Numbered from the stretch's first letter, positions 1-13,004 are shown. The stretch is 64,000 nucleotides of DNA from Trichobilharzia szidati (GCA_944472155.2 OX235277.1:20346804-20410803), one strand, 5' to 3'. Numbers and translations: made by a program. Notes: generated by a model from the letters alone, not told the origin.

Positions 1-3000
1 GTTCCGCAATCGAAAAAATAGTATATCAGAAGCAGTTATGTGAGCTGAATTCTGAGTGTGACAGTTTCATGTTCTCTCGAATTATTCCAGTGTATAATGT
101 TATTCGTTCGTCCTCTCACTTTGTCGTTTCAGCATTCTGGTTCCCACGAGTAGCTGAAGGGTTACGGTTGTTGAAGATATCCATCTGCAAATGAAGCACT
201 TCTCTAGGAACAAAGAATTGGTTTCCTCTGTTCCATAGTTACAAAAAGTATATTTATGATAAAATTTTGAGATTTTAGCGTTGAGTTATCGGCATTTCTT
301 TTCGCCTGTGCTGAAATGATGTGATTTTTACTTTCAATTTACATTTGCCTTACATATCAAACATGCCTGTTTACGACAAGCAGCCGTGGTTTGAATCTTC
401 GAATCACCACTTCTTCACTCATTCTCAGATATCTTGATGTCACTTCCACCCAGTGGTCACGTAAGATGACTCGAAAGCAATTGGTTATCCTGAGTTCAAA
501 GTTTGTTGCGTCTTCGAATGTTAGACACTTACCCGTTACCTGTTCACTGGACAGTTTTAGCAGTGAACACATGCAGTGTGGCGAATCTGCTTGATTCATC
601 GCGAGAAGGTGAAGTGACATGCATGCCAGCTAAAACTTTTCAAACCAGAGGATGTAGTTCGTTGACTGGCAGAATATTATGTTTTACTGAGACATTTTGA
701 AATCTTTTTTCCGAATTTCGTTCTTCTGAGCTTGTTGTGCATTTAGACCATTAGAGGCTTCGATGCATATCTCCTGGTTTCTCCAGCAAAGTGAATTGAT
801 GAGAAACCACCTTTCGGCTAAAGGCTACAGATCGGGAAATAATTGAATTATCCTTTCCATGTGAGTAGAACTCCTCTGTGAGTTGTCGCTCAATTTTACT
901 GGTGAAGTGTCAGTGAAATCAGACTCTGAGTATGGTTCTGCCTTTTGAGTGAAGTTGACATTTGACTGAGAGTTACTGAGAGTTCGCAGTGGATGTAGGC
1001 AATTGCTTTTTTTCGCGAGATACTTTGTTCAAGGCTTGCTGTGCACTAGGTACGCTACACCACCGATTCGCCTAAATATGGTATTCTGTAATGTGAAGTA
1101 GACATTGAATGTATAATTTATGAAAATCTAGTTGCGTATCAAATCAGTACGCAAACGTGAGTTTTGTGAGACTTGGTGGAATGAAATCGAATGCATAAAT
1201 GTCTTCAGTGAGGGGGTGAATGACGTCTAGCTTGAACATTCCTCCACACAAACGCAATAGCATTCCTGAATAAATGGGTAGAACCAAATGGATTTTCTGA
1301 GGTTTGAGTCGATAATTTCTCTTTTACTGTTTCGAATTTCTCTACCCCGCACATAGTGGCTCAATGATACAGTGAATTCCTTCATGTTCCATATTGAACA
1401 GAGTGCGATTTGTTTCTGATGCAGTTTAGGTAAGCCACATCTCAACAAGATTTCGGAGGCAAATCGAGTACTTGAATACGCTGGCAGACGTTTCACATGT
1501 TGAACTGTGAACTTCAAATAAAACCCATATGACAGTCTGACGCATGTTTGTTTTTCTTCCTTTTTTAGATTATTGTGAGTTAACATATCTGCGATTGTGG
1601 TGACCAATGTATGTGTGATTAATATGACATGACATTATTACGTTTGCCAACGGCCAAAGAGATATTTCAAATTGTTGACCAATACCTCCTGTTTCGCCGG
1701 TAAATTAGAACTGAGGTCTCCCTGATGTATGAAAGTGAAAGCGAAACTCAATATGGATCATGATGATAGTGAAGATAAGTATATTTGTGAGTAATTATTT
1801 TATTGTTGCGACGGTTTGCAATAACATTACAGCAACTGATCTACACTCACAAATAGAGCGGATTGAACATCCATAGTAACAATATGTCACATTTCAAGGT
1901 GCGCATTGCAACTCTACAAGTTATCATCATCACCATCACTACATTAGTAGACCCCTGAAGACACATTCGTAGAACTGAGTCTCCTCTGCACAAACGCGTA
2001 ATTCTGGAAATGAGGTATCTAACTGGTTTTTGCAGCGTGGAATAATATTGTTCGTCCGATCAACTTTATGTGATTTGGTACAACAGGGTTTCACATTCCA
2101 GCTTCAGTTTCAGTATCACCAGGCTATTCCGAAGTTCCTTCCTCTTGCATTTTACAGTAGAAGTTAGCGCTTAATGTGAAAGCGTTTCTTAACACCAAGT
2201 CCTCACAACGGCTTTTAGGTGATTTGATTTCATGTCTATGAGTGATCGAAGCCTTTTTTCATCAATTTTTCCAATTATCTCTTGAGCTTACATTTTCCGT
2301 CATAATCAACCTTACGTTAGTATGTTACTGTTGAGTATAAGTTTATTCCACCTAACAATGGCATGCTTTTTTGGTGGGAAAATAACATACTGCACTATTT
2401 AAAGAAAAGAAATAACCCCACATGCAATGAAAAGCTTGTCTGAGTCAAAAGTACTCCCTTTTATTTGAATCACGCTGTCATTATTTGGAGAACTTCTTTG
2501 CCACTGTATGAGAATTCCCGCTGGTGTTGGTGAATCAAGGCACTGCCTCGAATAATTTCACCTTCGAGTGATTAGGCTATCTGTTTGTATCACAGATTGT
2601 AAGGAATATCGCTATGGTCATTCGAATTATTGTAAAGTGAATTTAAAATAAAATATTATTAAACAAGAAAGACAAATGTGGGTTTCTTATAAAATGTTCT
2701 TAATTTGATACTTGAATTGGATTATCAAATTACCGAAAATGATATTTTCATCTTAGATAAAATACGTAAGTGAATATCTGGAATTTCACGGGCATATTTC
2801 ACCGTTTTACACAAATTACGGAAATGTGATTCTTAGTCCTCCACCAAACCATTGATTAAGTGGAAACTAACAGATTTTTAACCATTTTCGCCACCAGGTA
2901 CTCTATTTTAAAAGTACAGGCAACTCAGTCAGATGTAACTTTCTCTGCGTTACTGGGGACTTTTATAAAAGCTTAATTCACAAATGTTAGACATTGAGTT

Positions 3001-6000
3001 GAGTATCAGTATGATTTTGATGTTTTCGTAATCTCTTTCTCCATGTTAATCAATCATTACCTGGCGATTATTAAATCTAGTCAATCTCCAAGCTATCTTT
3101 TGTCTGATTTGATGAAGAGGACTATTTATAGGCCAAAACTTACTCACCTGTGAGGCAATTAAACTCGTGGATTCTTATTATCGTAAATTCACATTTGTGA
3201 AGATATGCAGGATTTAGGAACGAATGAAAAAACTTATTATCTGAAATTCATTGAATTCTGTTTATTTGATGCAACGCAGAGCGATGAATTCACTTTCTCC
3301 CTGTCGATCATATTACACGATTTCTCACGCACTATTGATGACAGAATTTCAACCTATCCATTGAAGACTAAGTAAATGCAGTAGAAATGAGCAGGCTCCA
3401 TTGTTGAGTCCAAAACAAAAGAAATAAACCCTTCCGATGACTGTGTGTTATGTCTCGCACTTGCAGAAATGACACCAGACTATGCATTTGAAGAGGTTTT
3501 GTTTATTATTATTTCATTTTACTCAGTGGTACTTGCAAGAAACACTAAATCATATATTCAGTTAGCATATTCAGAATTTGTCTCACTGCTGGTATTTCTA
3601 CAACAGATCAGTACATGTAGGAAACTCCATGCAATGTTATTTCACTCTCAGTATCGTGAGTTATACTTACGCAAACTCAATATGGATAGTGAAGATGTAG
3701 ATAAGGATGATCGAAATCTGTGTATATTCATCTGTAGGAAGTCCTCTAAAGTGTGATTACGTTTATTAAATTGCACACTAATAACTTCTATACATGTATA
3801 TTTCTTCGTACTACTTGACTTCAGAGTGTAAAAGTGAGCACAGCAAACAGTGCTGAATTATTTACCTGATCACTGGATGATTGTTAAATTACGACATGGG
3901 ATTAAACTGACATCACTTGGAGACCGAACGATAATTAGCACGCCAAGAAATGTATAGTAGTGGCGTCATAAATGGATTGGCCAATGCATTCGTGAAAACA
4001 TCTCCCGTCTCTAGTTTCTGTGAAACTATATCTTAAACCGCATTGTGCAGTCAATTTCTGGTTAGTGTTTCAATCCTCATCGAGATTCATCCATAAGGAT
4101 TTCGTAATTGAAACTTTTGTCTGCACGTTTCGCCTATACTAGAAAGGCGATTCACTGAAAGCTACCAGAGCGTGAAAAGTATCAGAGTCAAAGTCACAAG
4201 AAGTCAAACTGAAACGGTAAACTAGATAAAACAGTCGCCAACCCATTTAATTTATAAAGTATAATGAAACGCATATAAGAAAATTCCGTATATTGTTCTT
4301 TGCAGATGCACTGAGTGAGTTGAAATAGGAATTATATGATGGAAAATTTTTGTACGACAGTTTCAATTAAATTTTCAATGTGTGCCATGCTAAGCTGTTT
4401 ATTAGAACCTTGCGGTCAGAAAACCTTGACACCAATACATTTCATGTAAGAAACTAGCGTTTTCAGTCCTTCAATAACATTTTCAAATAGTGTATTATGG
4501 CAGGTAATAAGTTTATTTTATCCACTTACTATCCTTTGAATGACACTTCCAAATTGTCTATCAACTCATGCATTCGTAAGCGGATCAAAACTCATAAGAA
4601 TTTGAATAATGTCAGAAAATCATATGATACGTGAACGAACGATGGAAAAGCTTAAATTATCTGCAGTATTAGGGAAGATTCGTGGATTAATTCAAATACT
4701 TCTTTGATTCCAGTGCGTTCTGTACTGTAAATTTCCTATTACAAATTCGAAGCAGTTATTCGATCAAATAATTAAAGTACTCATTGAGTTAGGCCTAATG
4801 TTTAAAACACATAACTTGTTTAAACTACTGTACAATATGATAAATGAAATAATGAAATATAATATACAGATCTCACGTTTCTAGGTGTGAGCACAATAAG
4901 CACTCGTCACGTTAAGCGATGTATTAACGGCGACAATAACGCAACAAATCACTCTTACCAGTCCACTCAGTCGTCAAGAGTTTCCTAGAATTATTCTTAC
5001 AAAATGTCTATTAAAATATCCAAGCCATTCGCCGACACCAAAATCGTGACCTATGGACGAACGACAGTAATGTGTTTGAATTTCTCTTTCATGTCTTATT
5101 ATGAATATCATCACGTTCAGAAGGTTTGGGTAAGGAGAAAGGTGACATCTAAACTAAGCAACATTTCATTTCAAATTATATTCACAATGAGAGTGGAATG
5201 TATATCATGTATGAGAGATGCTAATTTCTAATTCATTAGGAAATTTAATCACTACCCTGATTCATGTTCTGTTATCCAAATCACAATCGAAATTATTCAC
5301 CTATTCATGAAGACGTTTTTAAAATTCTTAATAATATCAATGGTTCCCATATTATTCCCTGCGCCTCAGATATTTCGCATAGAGAAAACTCTGTTTCAAA
5401 GGTACATGTATTAATTCGTTGATAATGCCCAACCAGACATTGATGAAAACAAATATATACTTCAGCGAAGAGGCTGCTACCAGCGAATTCACTTCTCTTA
5501 GCTGTACAGTCAGGTTTATGTACCGGTTTTTTGCGGAAAATTATATTATAAAAGGGATGAGTTGTCAAATAGTCAGTGCATTGAATGGATTCAATGAATG
5601 TGTCACAGTTACAGAATAAGGTGAATAATTTATTGAATGAGTTGTAATCAGGTTTCAAATTGAAACTGAGAAAAATATGGAAATACTTAAATATTTAAAA
5701 TATTGACACAATTTAATATTTTACTTTATATCAATGTACATCCTGAATACAAGTCATTCGTTAAATTCTTCATCTTACCACTTAACTCGAATACACTTAT
5801 TCAACTCTTCTGACTAATACTAACAACTGTGTTTGTGACGACTCATTTTTTAACAACTATCATTCATAAGAAAAATTGTATATCGATGAAATAAGTTATT
5901 TTATATGAGTTTCCACTCGGCTTTGCTTTATTGCTCAGTCCAAGTTGACTTCCACAGATAAATAAAACTGAAAAAATGGCTGTATACAGATGTGTGAAGT

Positions 6001-6140
6001 TAAGGAGATCAATTTCTTTGCAAAGCTAAACATTATTAATCAAATTTTAACGCAATACACCATCTCTGTAGGCAAATAAAAGCAATATATACATATGTAT
6101 ATTCTTTACAAACGCATCCGTACTGTAACAATAGAACGCT
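1..6140. other. Unassigned AT-rich DNA
   Basis: No gene, RNA or recognisable mobile element was identified here. The longest open stretches (126 codons at 1,227-1,607 minus, 103 codons at 3,445-3,756 plus, 117 codons at 5,305-5,658 minus) show no familiar motif and no convincing splice context, so they are not called as genes. The region may be intron, intergenic DNA or very old repeat. Confidence 0.5.
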
Positions 6141-6310
6141 GGAGACAAATGAAAAATTATATATTATATTATATATTGATTAAACCGACATTTATTTAAA
6201 TATATATATAATTTTATATTCTTCGAAGAATCACTGAGCATGTGATTTTGGTTTACACCAAACGACGTGAAATAAAAGTTTCTAATATATACATATGTAT
6301 ATATATTATT
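6141..6310. repeat. AT-rich low-complexity tract
   Basis: Imperfect runs of TA, ATT and TTATA, with short (TA)n blocks near 6,150-6,215 and 6,285-6,308. It lies about 400 bases left of the Penelope-like element PLE1. Confidence 0.7.
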
Positions 6311-6706
6311 CCATTGCTAATGGAGTAATGAATTATGTGAATAAGTGAGAACGGTATTCCATTTGATCACATTCCTATGTATCACATCGGCACAGTATGA
6401 TAGTCAGTGACTTGAAAATTCAAGTTAACTGAAAAATATAGCGCAAGATTTGAATGCGTGACTGTTTGATGGTTTGATTAGCTGAATTTGCAATGAGAAT
6501 AAAGTCTGAAATGGAAGCCCGCATGTCATCGTTTTCAAAGTAGATATGTCATCTTCTAATATGCCTAGTCTATATCTCTTATTATATCACTTTGAAGAAA
6601 AGCGTAAGTACCCAGCAAACCGATCAGATGTCCATTTACGATGAAACCTGTTATCACGCGTATTAAATGGCATGATTTTCATAACAACGTACCAAGCATA
6701 ATGGGT

Positions 6707-7043
6707 TAAATTTAATTTTGAGTAAGTCTCACAGTGTTATACAGTATTAATTACTGATGACGTTCCGAGCACAGTCTATTGCTCATAATCATATCAAGGT
6801 ACTCACACAACTTTCCAACTTCGTTTATATAGTTCCATTATTTTGCCGTCGGTTAATTTGATTGGTAGTAGTATTTCCCATATTTCTGGTATGAGTGATG
6901 AGTCATTCCTACCGCACAAGTTGGGTGTAGACTCTATGAGTAAGGATTCGGTAATCGACCTCTGTCCATCTATTTATATTAATTCTTAGAATTCCAACAC
7001 TCTCCCACCCTATTGTGTGGTTGTGTGTTAATGCATGCAGTGC
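6707..7043 (-). repeat. PLE1 left inverted arm
   Basis: Reverse complement of 8,457 to about 8,797. The inner 313 bases (6,731-7,043) match 8,457-8,769 with no difference that I can find; the outer 24 or so bases match imperfectly. On the minus strand the arm reads the end of the PLE1 endonuclease domain through a stop near 6,909. Confidence 0.9.
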
Positions 7044-7359
7044 AATCATTAAGCTTTTTACGAATGCTAGTAGAATATTATGTACTATTAAAATACATAA
7101 GCCAGGATACACCATACGACCAGTAGTAATTTTCAGGAATACCACTACTCATGAATCAACAAAACACTTAACGCTAATATTATGAAATAAAATATAGCGA
7201 TATTTCAGTGGTTTACACACAATGATAAGTTTTATTATTGGTAATATTTAGAGCAAAATTACTGCCCGTGTTCATGCCACAGTTGGATTTGTTTCGCTTT
7301 TTGAATTCTTATATTGTGCCCCATTCGAAATCATTCAAACTCTAGTCTAAGTAATTGAT

Positions 7360-7766
7360 ATGAAATGAAAAATAGACTAAATGGCATTCAACTGGTGAAT
7401 GATGAAACATTGATTAGTTTTGATATAACTAGTCTTTATACTAACATACCAATCAATAGACCATAAGAAACAGTTAAAAGAGAACTAACTCACTCATAGA
7501 ATGAAGCTGCCCATTGAGGAAATTATTTAGGGAATTCAGTTTTGCCTCACATCACCTGCCTTTAAACTCCAGTGCAAAGTATAGAAACAAACAGATGGGG
7601 TGATAATGGGATCACCAATACCCCTTATCGTAGCAGATATCTTCTTAGACAACTGAGAAAATATTGCTTTTAATACATTCAATCCTACTAGCGTTCATAA
7701 GAAGGCAACGAATTCTAATAGATATTTAGACCTGTATTCATCTCATCCGTTAACTGTTAAGGCAGG
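7360..7766 (+). pseudogene. PLE1 reverse transcriptase remnant
   Basis: Degenerate reverse transcriptase of Penelope type, used to copy element RNA into a nicked target. Motif A with its catalytic Asp (SFDITSLYTNIPI) is near 7,411-7,460. After a frame change the reading MKLPIEEII, stop, GIQFCLTSPAFKLQCKV, stop, KQTDGVIMGSPI gives motif B near 7,590-7,620, followed by VADIFLDN. The next recognisable segment is SVHKKATNSNRYLDLYSSHP near 7,690-7,750, which in the family lies well beyond the catalytic YxDD box. The motif C segment in between is therefore missing. Internal stops and at least one frameshift make this non-functional. Confidence 0.8.
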
Positions 7767-7951
7767 CTTTCTTTTGATGATAGCTTAAAACCACACAGTG
7801 TTTTTGGTACAAGTATGGAATTCTTAGCATATGATATCGGTAGCCCAAATTTTGCAGGCCGACCATAGATATCTGGTGTGCGTCGGCAGGGTATCGGACC
7901 CCGGACCTTGTGCATGGTCGGCGAGAAGCCTAACCACTCTGCTACCGACGC
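7767..7951 (-). mobile_element. tRNA-derived SINE (family A), nested in PLE1
   Basis: On the minus strand the head begins GCGTCGGTAGCAGAGTGG, which fits a pol III A box, followed by a B-box-like GGTCCGATACC. The first and last seven bases of the tRNA-like part pair (GCGTCGG with CCGACGC). The body continues through GATATC and TTTGGGCTACCGATATC to a 3' end near 7,770. It interrupts the PLE1 post-RT coding region, so it inserted after PLE1. Confidence 0.8.
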
Positions 7952-8600
7952 TTAGTTAAGTATCTAACAAACTGAGCAGTCGCACTAAATGGTACAAGAA
8001 AATACCTAGAGGATGAAATAAAACAGATAGAAAAAGATTTGGTATCAAATAATTATCCTATGGAAGTCATTAGGAAGATCAGAAAAGGCCAAAAGTGAAA
8101 TAAAAATAATGGGGAAGCTAATAATGATAACATAAATCAGAGGGAAAATGAGTCATCTACTGTTATACCAAATAAGCAGGGAACATCTGAGGTTCTTAAA
8201 AAAGCAAGAGAAAGAGTTGCATTTAAACCAACAAACTCACTCAGGGACAAGCCCTGTAGGTTAAAGTATCCGGTTGACTCAATTAGACAAAATAATATAA
8301 TTTACAAAATACCCTGAAATGACTGTGAGTGAGGTCAATTACATAGATCGAACTAGTATGTCGGGAGTAGTCAGATTGTGGAACATAAGAATTTAGTTAA
8401 GGTAGGAAGGTTGATCCCGTGGAGATAAATCATTTAGAAAGAGAAACTTAGCTGGGGCACTGCATGCATTAACACACAACCACACAATAGGGTGGGAGAG
8501 TGTTGGAATTCTAAGAATTAATATAAATAGATGGACAGAGGTCGATTACCGAATCCTTACTCATAGAGTCTACACCCAACTTGTGCGGTAGGAATGACTC
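7952..8600 (+). pseudogene. PLE1 C-terminal remnant with GIY-YIG endonuclease
   Basis: Continuation of PLE1 after the nested SINE. The first part reads NGTRKYLEDEIKQIEKDLVS then NNYPMEVIRKIRKG, the helical connector that follows the reverse transcriptase in Penelope-like proteins. Further on, IIYKIP near 8,300, EHKNLVK near 8,380 and ALHALTHNHTIGW near 8,456-8,500 correspond in order to the GIY-YIG endonuclease region. The tail ends VYTQLVR and stop near 8,590. Stops and frame changes between these pieces show it is dead. The last 140 bases lie inside the right inverted arm. Confidence 0.75.
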
Positions 8601-8797
8601 ATCACTCATACCAGAAATATGGGAAATACTACTACCAATCAAATTAACCGACGGCAAAATAATGGAACTATATAAACGAAGTTGGAAAGTTGTGTGAGTA
8701 CCTTGATATGATTATGAGCAATAGACTGTGCTCGGAACGTCATCAGTAATTAATACTGTATAACACTGTGGGACTTAATCAAAATAAAATCTAAAAG
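8457..8797 (+). repeat. PLE1 right inverted arm
   Basis: Partner of 6,707-7,043. It holds the end of the endonuclease reading frame and the presumed 3' untranslated region. A 70-base part near 8,708-8,775 has diverged relatives in both units of the 41-64 kb duplication (near 49,430 and 62,185). Confidence 0.9.
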
Positions 8798-11700
8798 ATA
8801 ATGTAATTATACTTTACCATATTGCTCAATATCTATCTTTATATCACCTAATGCTTTTGCTATATACAGTAATTTCATTATATCTATGTTTGCATATATA
8901 TATAAATAAAACCAAACAATTTCGTTTTTCATATTGAAATGAACCGTTAGTCTTGAAGGAACGGTTTAAACTGGTTAACCCAATGAGAAGATTGAGTAGG
9001 CAGCGTTACATTTTACAGCACTACTCATTCTATAAAATGAATAAGCTTGTTAAACAACCAGAAGGTTTTAATATCCTAGTTGTTTGTGATCTTGCTATTA
9101 GATTTTCTCTCAGGCTGCATTGTTTTCTGCTGTAAAAACTCTTTCTTGAAGTTCATCTTTTTCTTGTTTGAGACTGCTACTATTGGAGGCAGTTTGATAG
9201 TTCTAGGTTATAGCACTAAGGACATGGTTTGGTGACAAGCTAGATATAGTTTCCGGTAGATAATTCTGAAAATACTTTATATATGGCATTGAATGTCAGT
9301 AGATATTGCAGTATTATCTGGAATAATACGCCATTCTTGCAGTTTAGTGAGGTTATTGGAACTACTTCTGACCACTTCGAAGCGACAGCTACAATCTGTT
9401 AGTGCACACCATTACTTATAGCAACCCAGTATCGGTTTTATATTCCTAACATATCAATATCCACTTTTAGCCAGTGTACGAGAGGTGTCACTCCAGAATT
9501 TGTACAGAATTGCAGATAAGTACAGCATCAATCCTGACCCACAAAATATAAATGAATGTGAAAATCTTCATGCCTTTCCGAAGTCGGGACAGGTTCTATA
9601 AGTCCCACAGTAATCCTAAAAATTGTTATCTTTTCCAGTTAAGGAAGAGAGTGAGTTTCGAATGTGGTTATTTCGGTCCACCTTATAATTTTTATCAATA
9701 ATGTTATTCATTCAGGTATTCATTCACAACTAATACTGAAAAGATGATATCCAAAGTTTACATCAGGTTCATACAATTTCCACCTCTTCCATATACTTCC
9801 ATTACTTATTTGTTTGGTATTATTCGGGTAGCAGTTTGAAAGGGGAATGTCGTTGTAAACGTTAATTCAAAATATCACTGAAACAAGAAGATTCATATAT
9901 AGAGATCGCAAAATAATAGTAAGCCGATTCTCGATTTGTAAACGTGTTAAGTAACAGTGATTGTAATTCAAGGAAGATATATCCACTATTATTTGAAAAT
10001 TTCTTGTGGTATAACAATTTTGTTTTCGTTTGACCAACAACACATTTTCGCAAGCTATCGTGCTACTTTATACAGCTGGGTCAGCCATCACTAATCTTTG
10101 AATGTGTTTATCCATAATCCACCGTGAAACGTTTTCTTCGATATTTTGTCAAAGAATATCATTCGAATGTCAGTTCAGTTTCACTTCATTATCAATGACT
10201 AGGTTGCATGCCTATCTCAGTATGACGTGAACAGTGTTCGTTGTTTGATTGAATTAGGTGATCAAGGTATGTTCATATAGTCAAACTGAAAAGGAGTGAT
10301 TTTGTTTAAGTATAAGTGAAAACAAATTTACTAAACGGTCGTACGTCACAGTCAGCCAAATAATACAGTAAACTGACCAATACAGCTACTACAACTTTCT
10401 GTGGTGTACATTTTTATTTTGGATTATTAGGCGAATTCTTTATTGCAGTTAATATTAGCAAATAAGGAACCAATCCATTTAAAGGTGATGACTAAAAGAA
10501 AATCAAGATATAGATGAATATTTCTTTTGTGGTGTCTATTTAGCTATTGTGTTAGTCTCTCGGTCAATTGATCTGTGAAAACCTTCCAATTTATTGAGAA
10601 GCGAACTCCATTTGCAGGTGTTTTGACTAAAAGTTAACTAAGGCTTTCAGTCCAAAACCTATGAGAGTCGACCTGCTCAGTAACATTCCAGCCTTATAAT
10701 ATTTCCTATCAAGTAGTTGGATCAAATCACATAAACCACATGTTCACTCATTTATCTCCGTAATACTGCAAATGTAATACATCAAAACTTTTGTAGTTGA
10801 AAATAAATAGGTTGTTTTGCAGCAATTATCGTGATTTACTCGCTGCTGTAATCTCAAGGAGTGATGCCTAACTCCTTGTTAGAAAGCATTAAAACAACTG
10901 ACCAATTGGATCTTCTCTAATCATTTAGAATGATGCGAAATCAGATGTCAGGCAGGAAGGAGCTTGTTAACTACAGTGCTAGCTTTCAGTGAATTGTGTA
11001 ACAGGTTAATCAATTCGTTTTTTGGCCTATGTTTTGGTTTCGGCTTTGTGTAAATAATCGATTGAGTCAAATGCAACCTCTGCAAATTAATCCAAATTTC
11101 GTTGCTTTTCGTTTCCACCTGTTTATATTCCCAACAAACTTGTGAATTGTGTAATGAGTAGGGTGAATACAGGGGAATATAAATGATTTTCATGTATCAC
11201 GTGTCATAAAAAAGCGTTCGTTTGTATCACTTCAGAAGAATTTCGTAAGTTAAATTACGGTATTTTGAAGCCTAATATCCGATATATATGTAAACATATA
11301 GAAGCAAATACAAGTATGCTGATAGCTTCACCCCAAGAATTCTCACATTATATCAGTTAGATGTGCATCCATTCTTAAAGTGATATCGACGTTTATGAAA
11401 TATTTGAACTGCAATACTATTGTATAAACAGGAAAGATAGAAATTTGTTTTCTTCATGGATATTGTGATCTGCAGACGTTACTGTGCTATATTCGAAATA
11501 GGTATTTCGCGAAATGATTTTCCAACAAATATCACCTTCGTTTATTTTATGTACAACCGTGCATAAATGGTGCATAAACCGTGCATTAATACTCGTCCCT
11601 TTGAAAGAGTTTGAATGATCCAACCAGATTATCTTCAAAGACTTCTTAAAATTGTTAAACCGTCGATTTTGAATATATAGCTGAATCAAATCAGGCGGGA

Positions 11701-11964
11701 AGAGACGTCAGTAGTTTGCCAGTCTGAATTAATGCGCAGCAGTCTTGCCGTCAAACAGTTTAATCCTATGATATTTATTTCCATAATCAACTGTTAATTT
11801 TGATACTTCCCGATTGAAATCTCTTTAAATTTTCAAGTTATTCAAATGTATTATACTCACGTTTACGGCAATAAAGTCACGAGTACCATCAGATGCACGT
11901 TTTATATTTTGATATTTTAGGAAGATTATGTGAGTGCGACCATAGAATAATAATAATTAAAACA
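8798..11964. other. Unassigned DNA
   Basis: No supported feature. An 81-codon minus-strand ORF at 10,948-11,193 is rich in Lys, Asn and Pro, but has no recognisable motif and is not called. Confidence 0.5.
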
Positions 11965-12195
11965 ATAAGTCCCTTTGATAAATTTGAATAAAGCATTTAG
12001 AACACAAATTTCGTCGGATAATATCATCTCGTATTTTCATTGAAAGCGCATTACAACAAACATGGTTCACAATGATGAAATAAAATGCATGACAATTACT
12101 CAGTTAAATAAGACAACAGTGTATACTGATGACCAATCAAATTTAAATAGGTGAAGTTATCCATGGTAGGCGAAGGTTGAAGGCTATTGTGTTTT
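11965..12195 (-). repeat. PLE2 left inverted arm
   Basis: Reverse complement of about 13,005-13,235. The middle (about 12,055-12,175 with 13,022-13,142) is almost identical, while both ends match only in part, for example AATTTGAATAAAGCATTTAG against CATTTGAATAAGCGATTTAG. Confidence 0.8.
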
Positions 12196-12379
12196 GTACA
12201 CATGATTTGGGATGTATTTGATCAGTTCATTGTGTTACTCTTCTTCATCAAAATTTACGAGTGACTTCCTAATTCGAATCGAAAGATAAACTCTGTTTCT
12301 TGGATTTTCCAATGGCCAGGAGAGACAATGGAACGAATCAGTTATCATTATTTCGTATGCAGACATGTAGTAGACACTA

Positions 12380-12950
12380 TCTTCATTTCACTAGTTTTGT
12401 TCCTATCCAGTATAAAAGTCTTACAGTAAAATATTTGTTTTCTAGCGCCTGCAAAAAAATATGAATGAGCAATACATTCATGAACTAGCTTCGACATACA
12501 TATTCAGTTTTGGTAGCTAATGTTTATTGAAAAACAACTTTATCAATTATCAATTGTCACATTAAGAATAGACCACATATTGAAGAGACAGCCTCTGTAC
12601 AGAAGAAAGCTCTCCTTATTAACCTACCCTTCAAAGGCGACCAGATTATGCAGTTGACATCTCAAAGACTTCGGTCAGTCATCAGATGCGTCTCTTTCTC
12701 TCACAAACGACTTAAGTAAATTATTTCGTGGACTCTACTTCAAACTGAATCCACAAGTTCAGCTACAATTGTGGTGACAACTATATGGCTAGAACCAATA
12801 GAATGTTTCAATGTGGTGGAAAAATACATGTTCCATAATGGTTATTAAAACACAGAAAATCTCAATGAAATTAATCTGAATAGAAATCCATCATCATTCA
12901 TCGCAAAGCACCTATCAATGTTAGGTCACAAAATCAATAATTATGACACA
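12380..12950 (+). pseudogene. PLE2 connector and GIY-YIG endonuclease remnant
   Basis: Remnant of the C-terminal half of a Penelope-like protein. The connector contains the family pattern of a basic tract followed by a hydrophobic strand and Pro-(Phe/Tyr)-Lys-Gly, here LLINLPFKGDQ. The endonuclease domain, which would nick target DNA, keeps a CG.NYMARTNR core equivalent to the YIG-R part and the downstream H-L-L-G-H pattern (AKHLSMLGHKI). Reading it needs at least two frame changes and passes two stops. It differs from PLE1 in every motif, so it belongs to another subfamily. Confidence 0.7.
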
Positions 12951-13004
12951 AGGTGACGGAAGCACGGCGGATCAATCACATACATGCTAAATTATGTTTA
13001 CCAA

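Larger units (their letters stand above)
6707..8797 (+). mobile_element. Penelope-like element PLE1, decayed, inverted arms
   Basis: The plus-strand body (about 7,360-8,600) carries, in broken frames, the landmarks of a Penelope-like retroelement: RT motif A (LISFDITSLYTNIPI), motif B (QTDGVIMGSPI followed by ADIF), the post-RT signature (SVHKKATNSNRYLD), and a GIY-YIG-type C-terminal segment (IIYKIP, then EHKNL, then ALHALTHNHTIGW). The 3' end, including the endonuclease tail, is repeated in reverse at 6,707-7,043, as is known for Penelope elements whose terminal repeats can be inverted. The RT has several stops and no motif C, and a SINE is nested at 7,767-7,951. Schistosomes are known to carry Penelope-like elements, but subfamily assignment would need a search. 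Confidence 0.85.

Noticed and set aside
1227..1607. 126-codon minus ORF
   Set aside because: No motif, no splice context and no second copy; plausible by chance in a 64-kb window.
5305..5658. 117-codon minus ORF
   Set aside because: No recognised motif or supporting context.
6909..7145. 78-codon minus ORF as an independent gene
   Set aside because: Most of it is the inverted arm of PLE1, reading the end of the Penelope endonuclease domain; the first 35 codons are unrelated flank.
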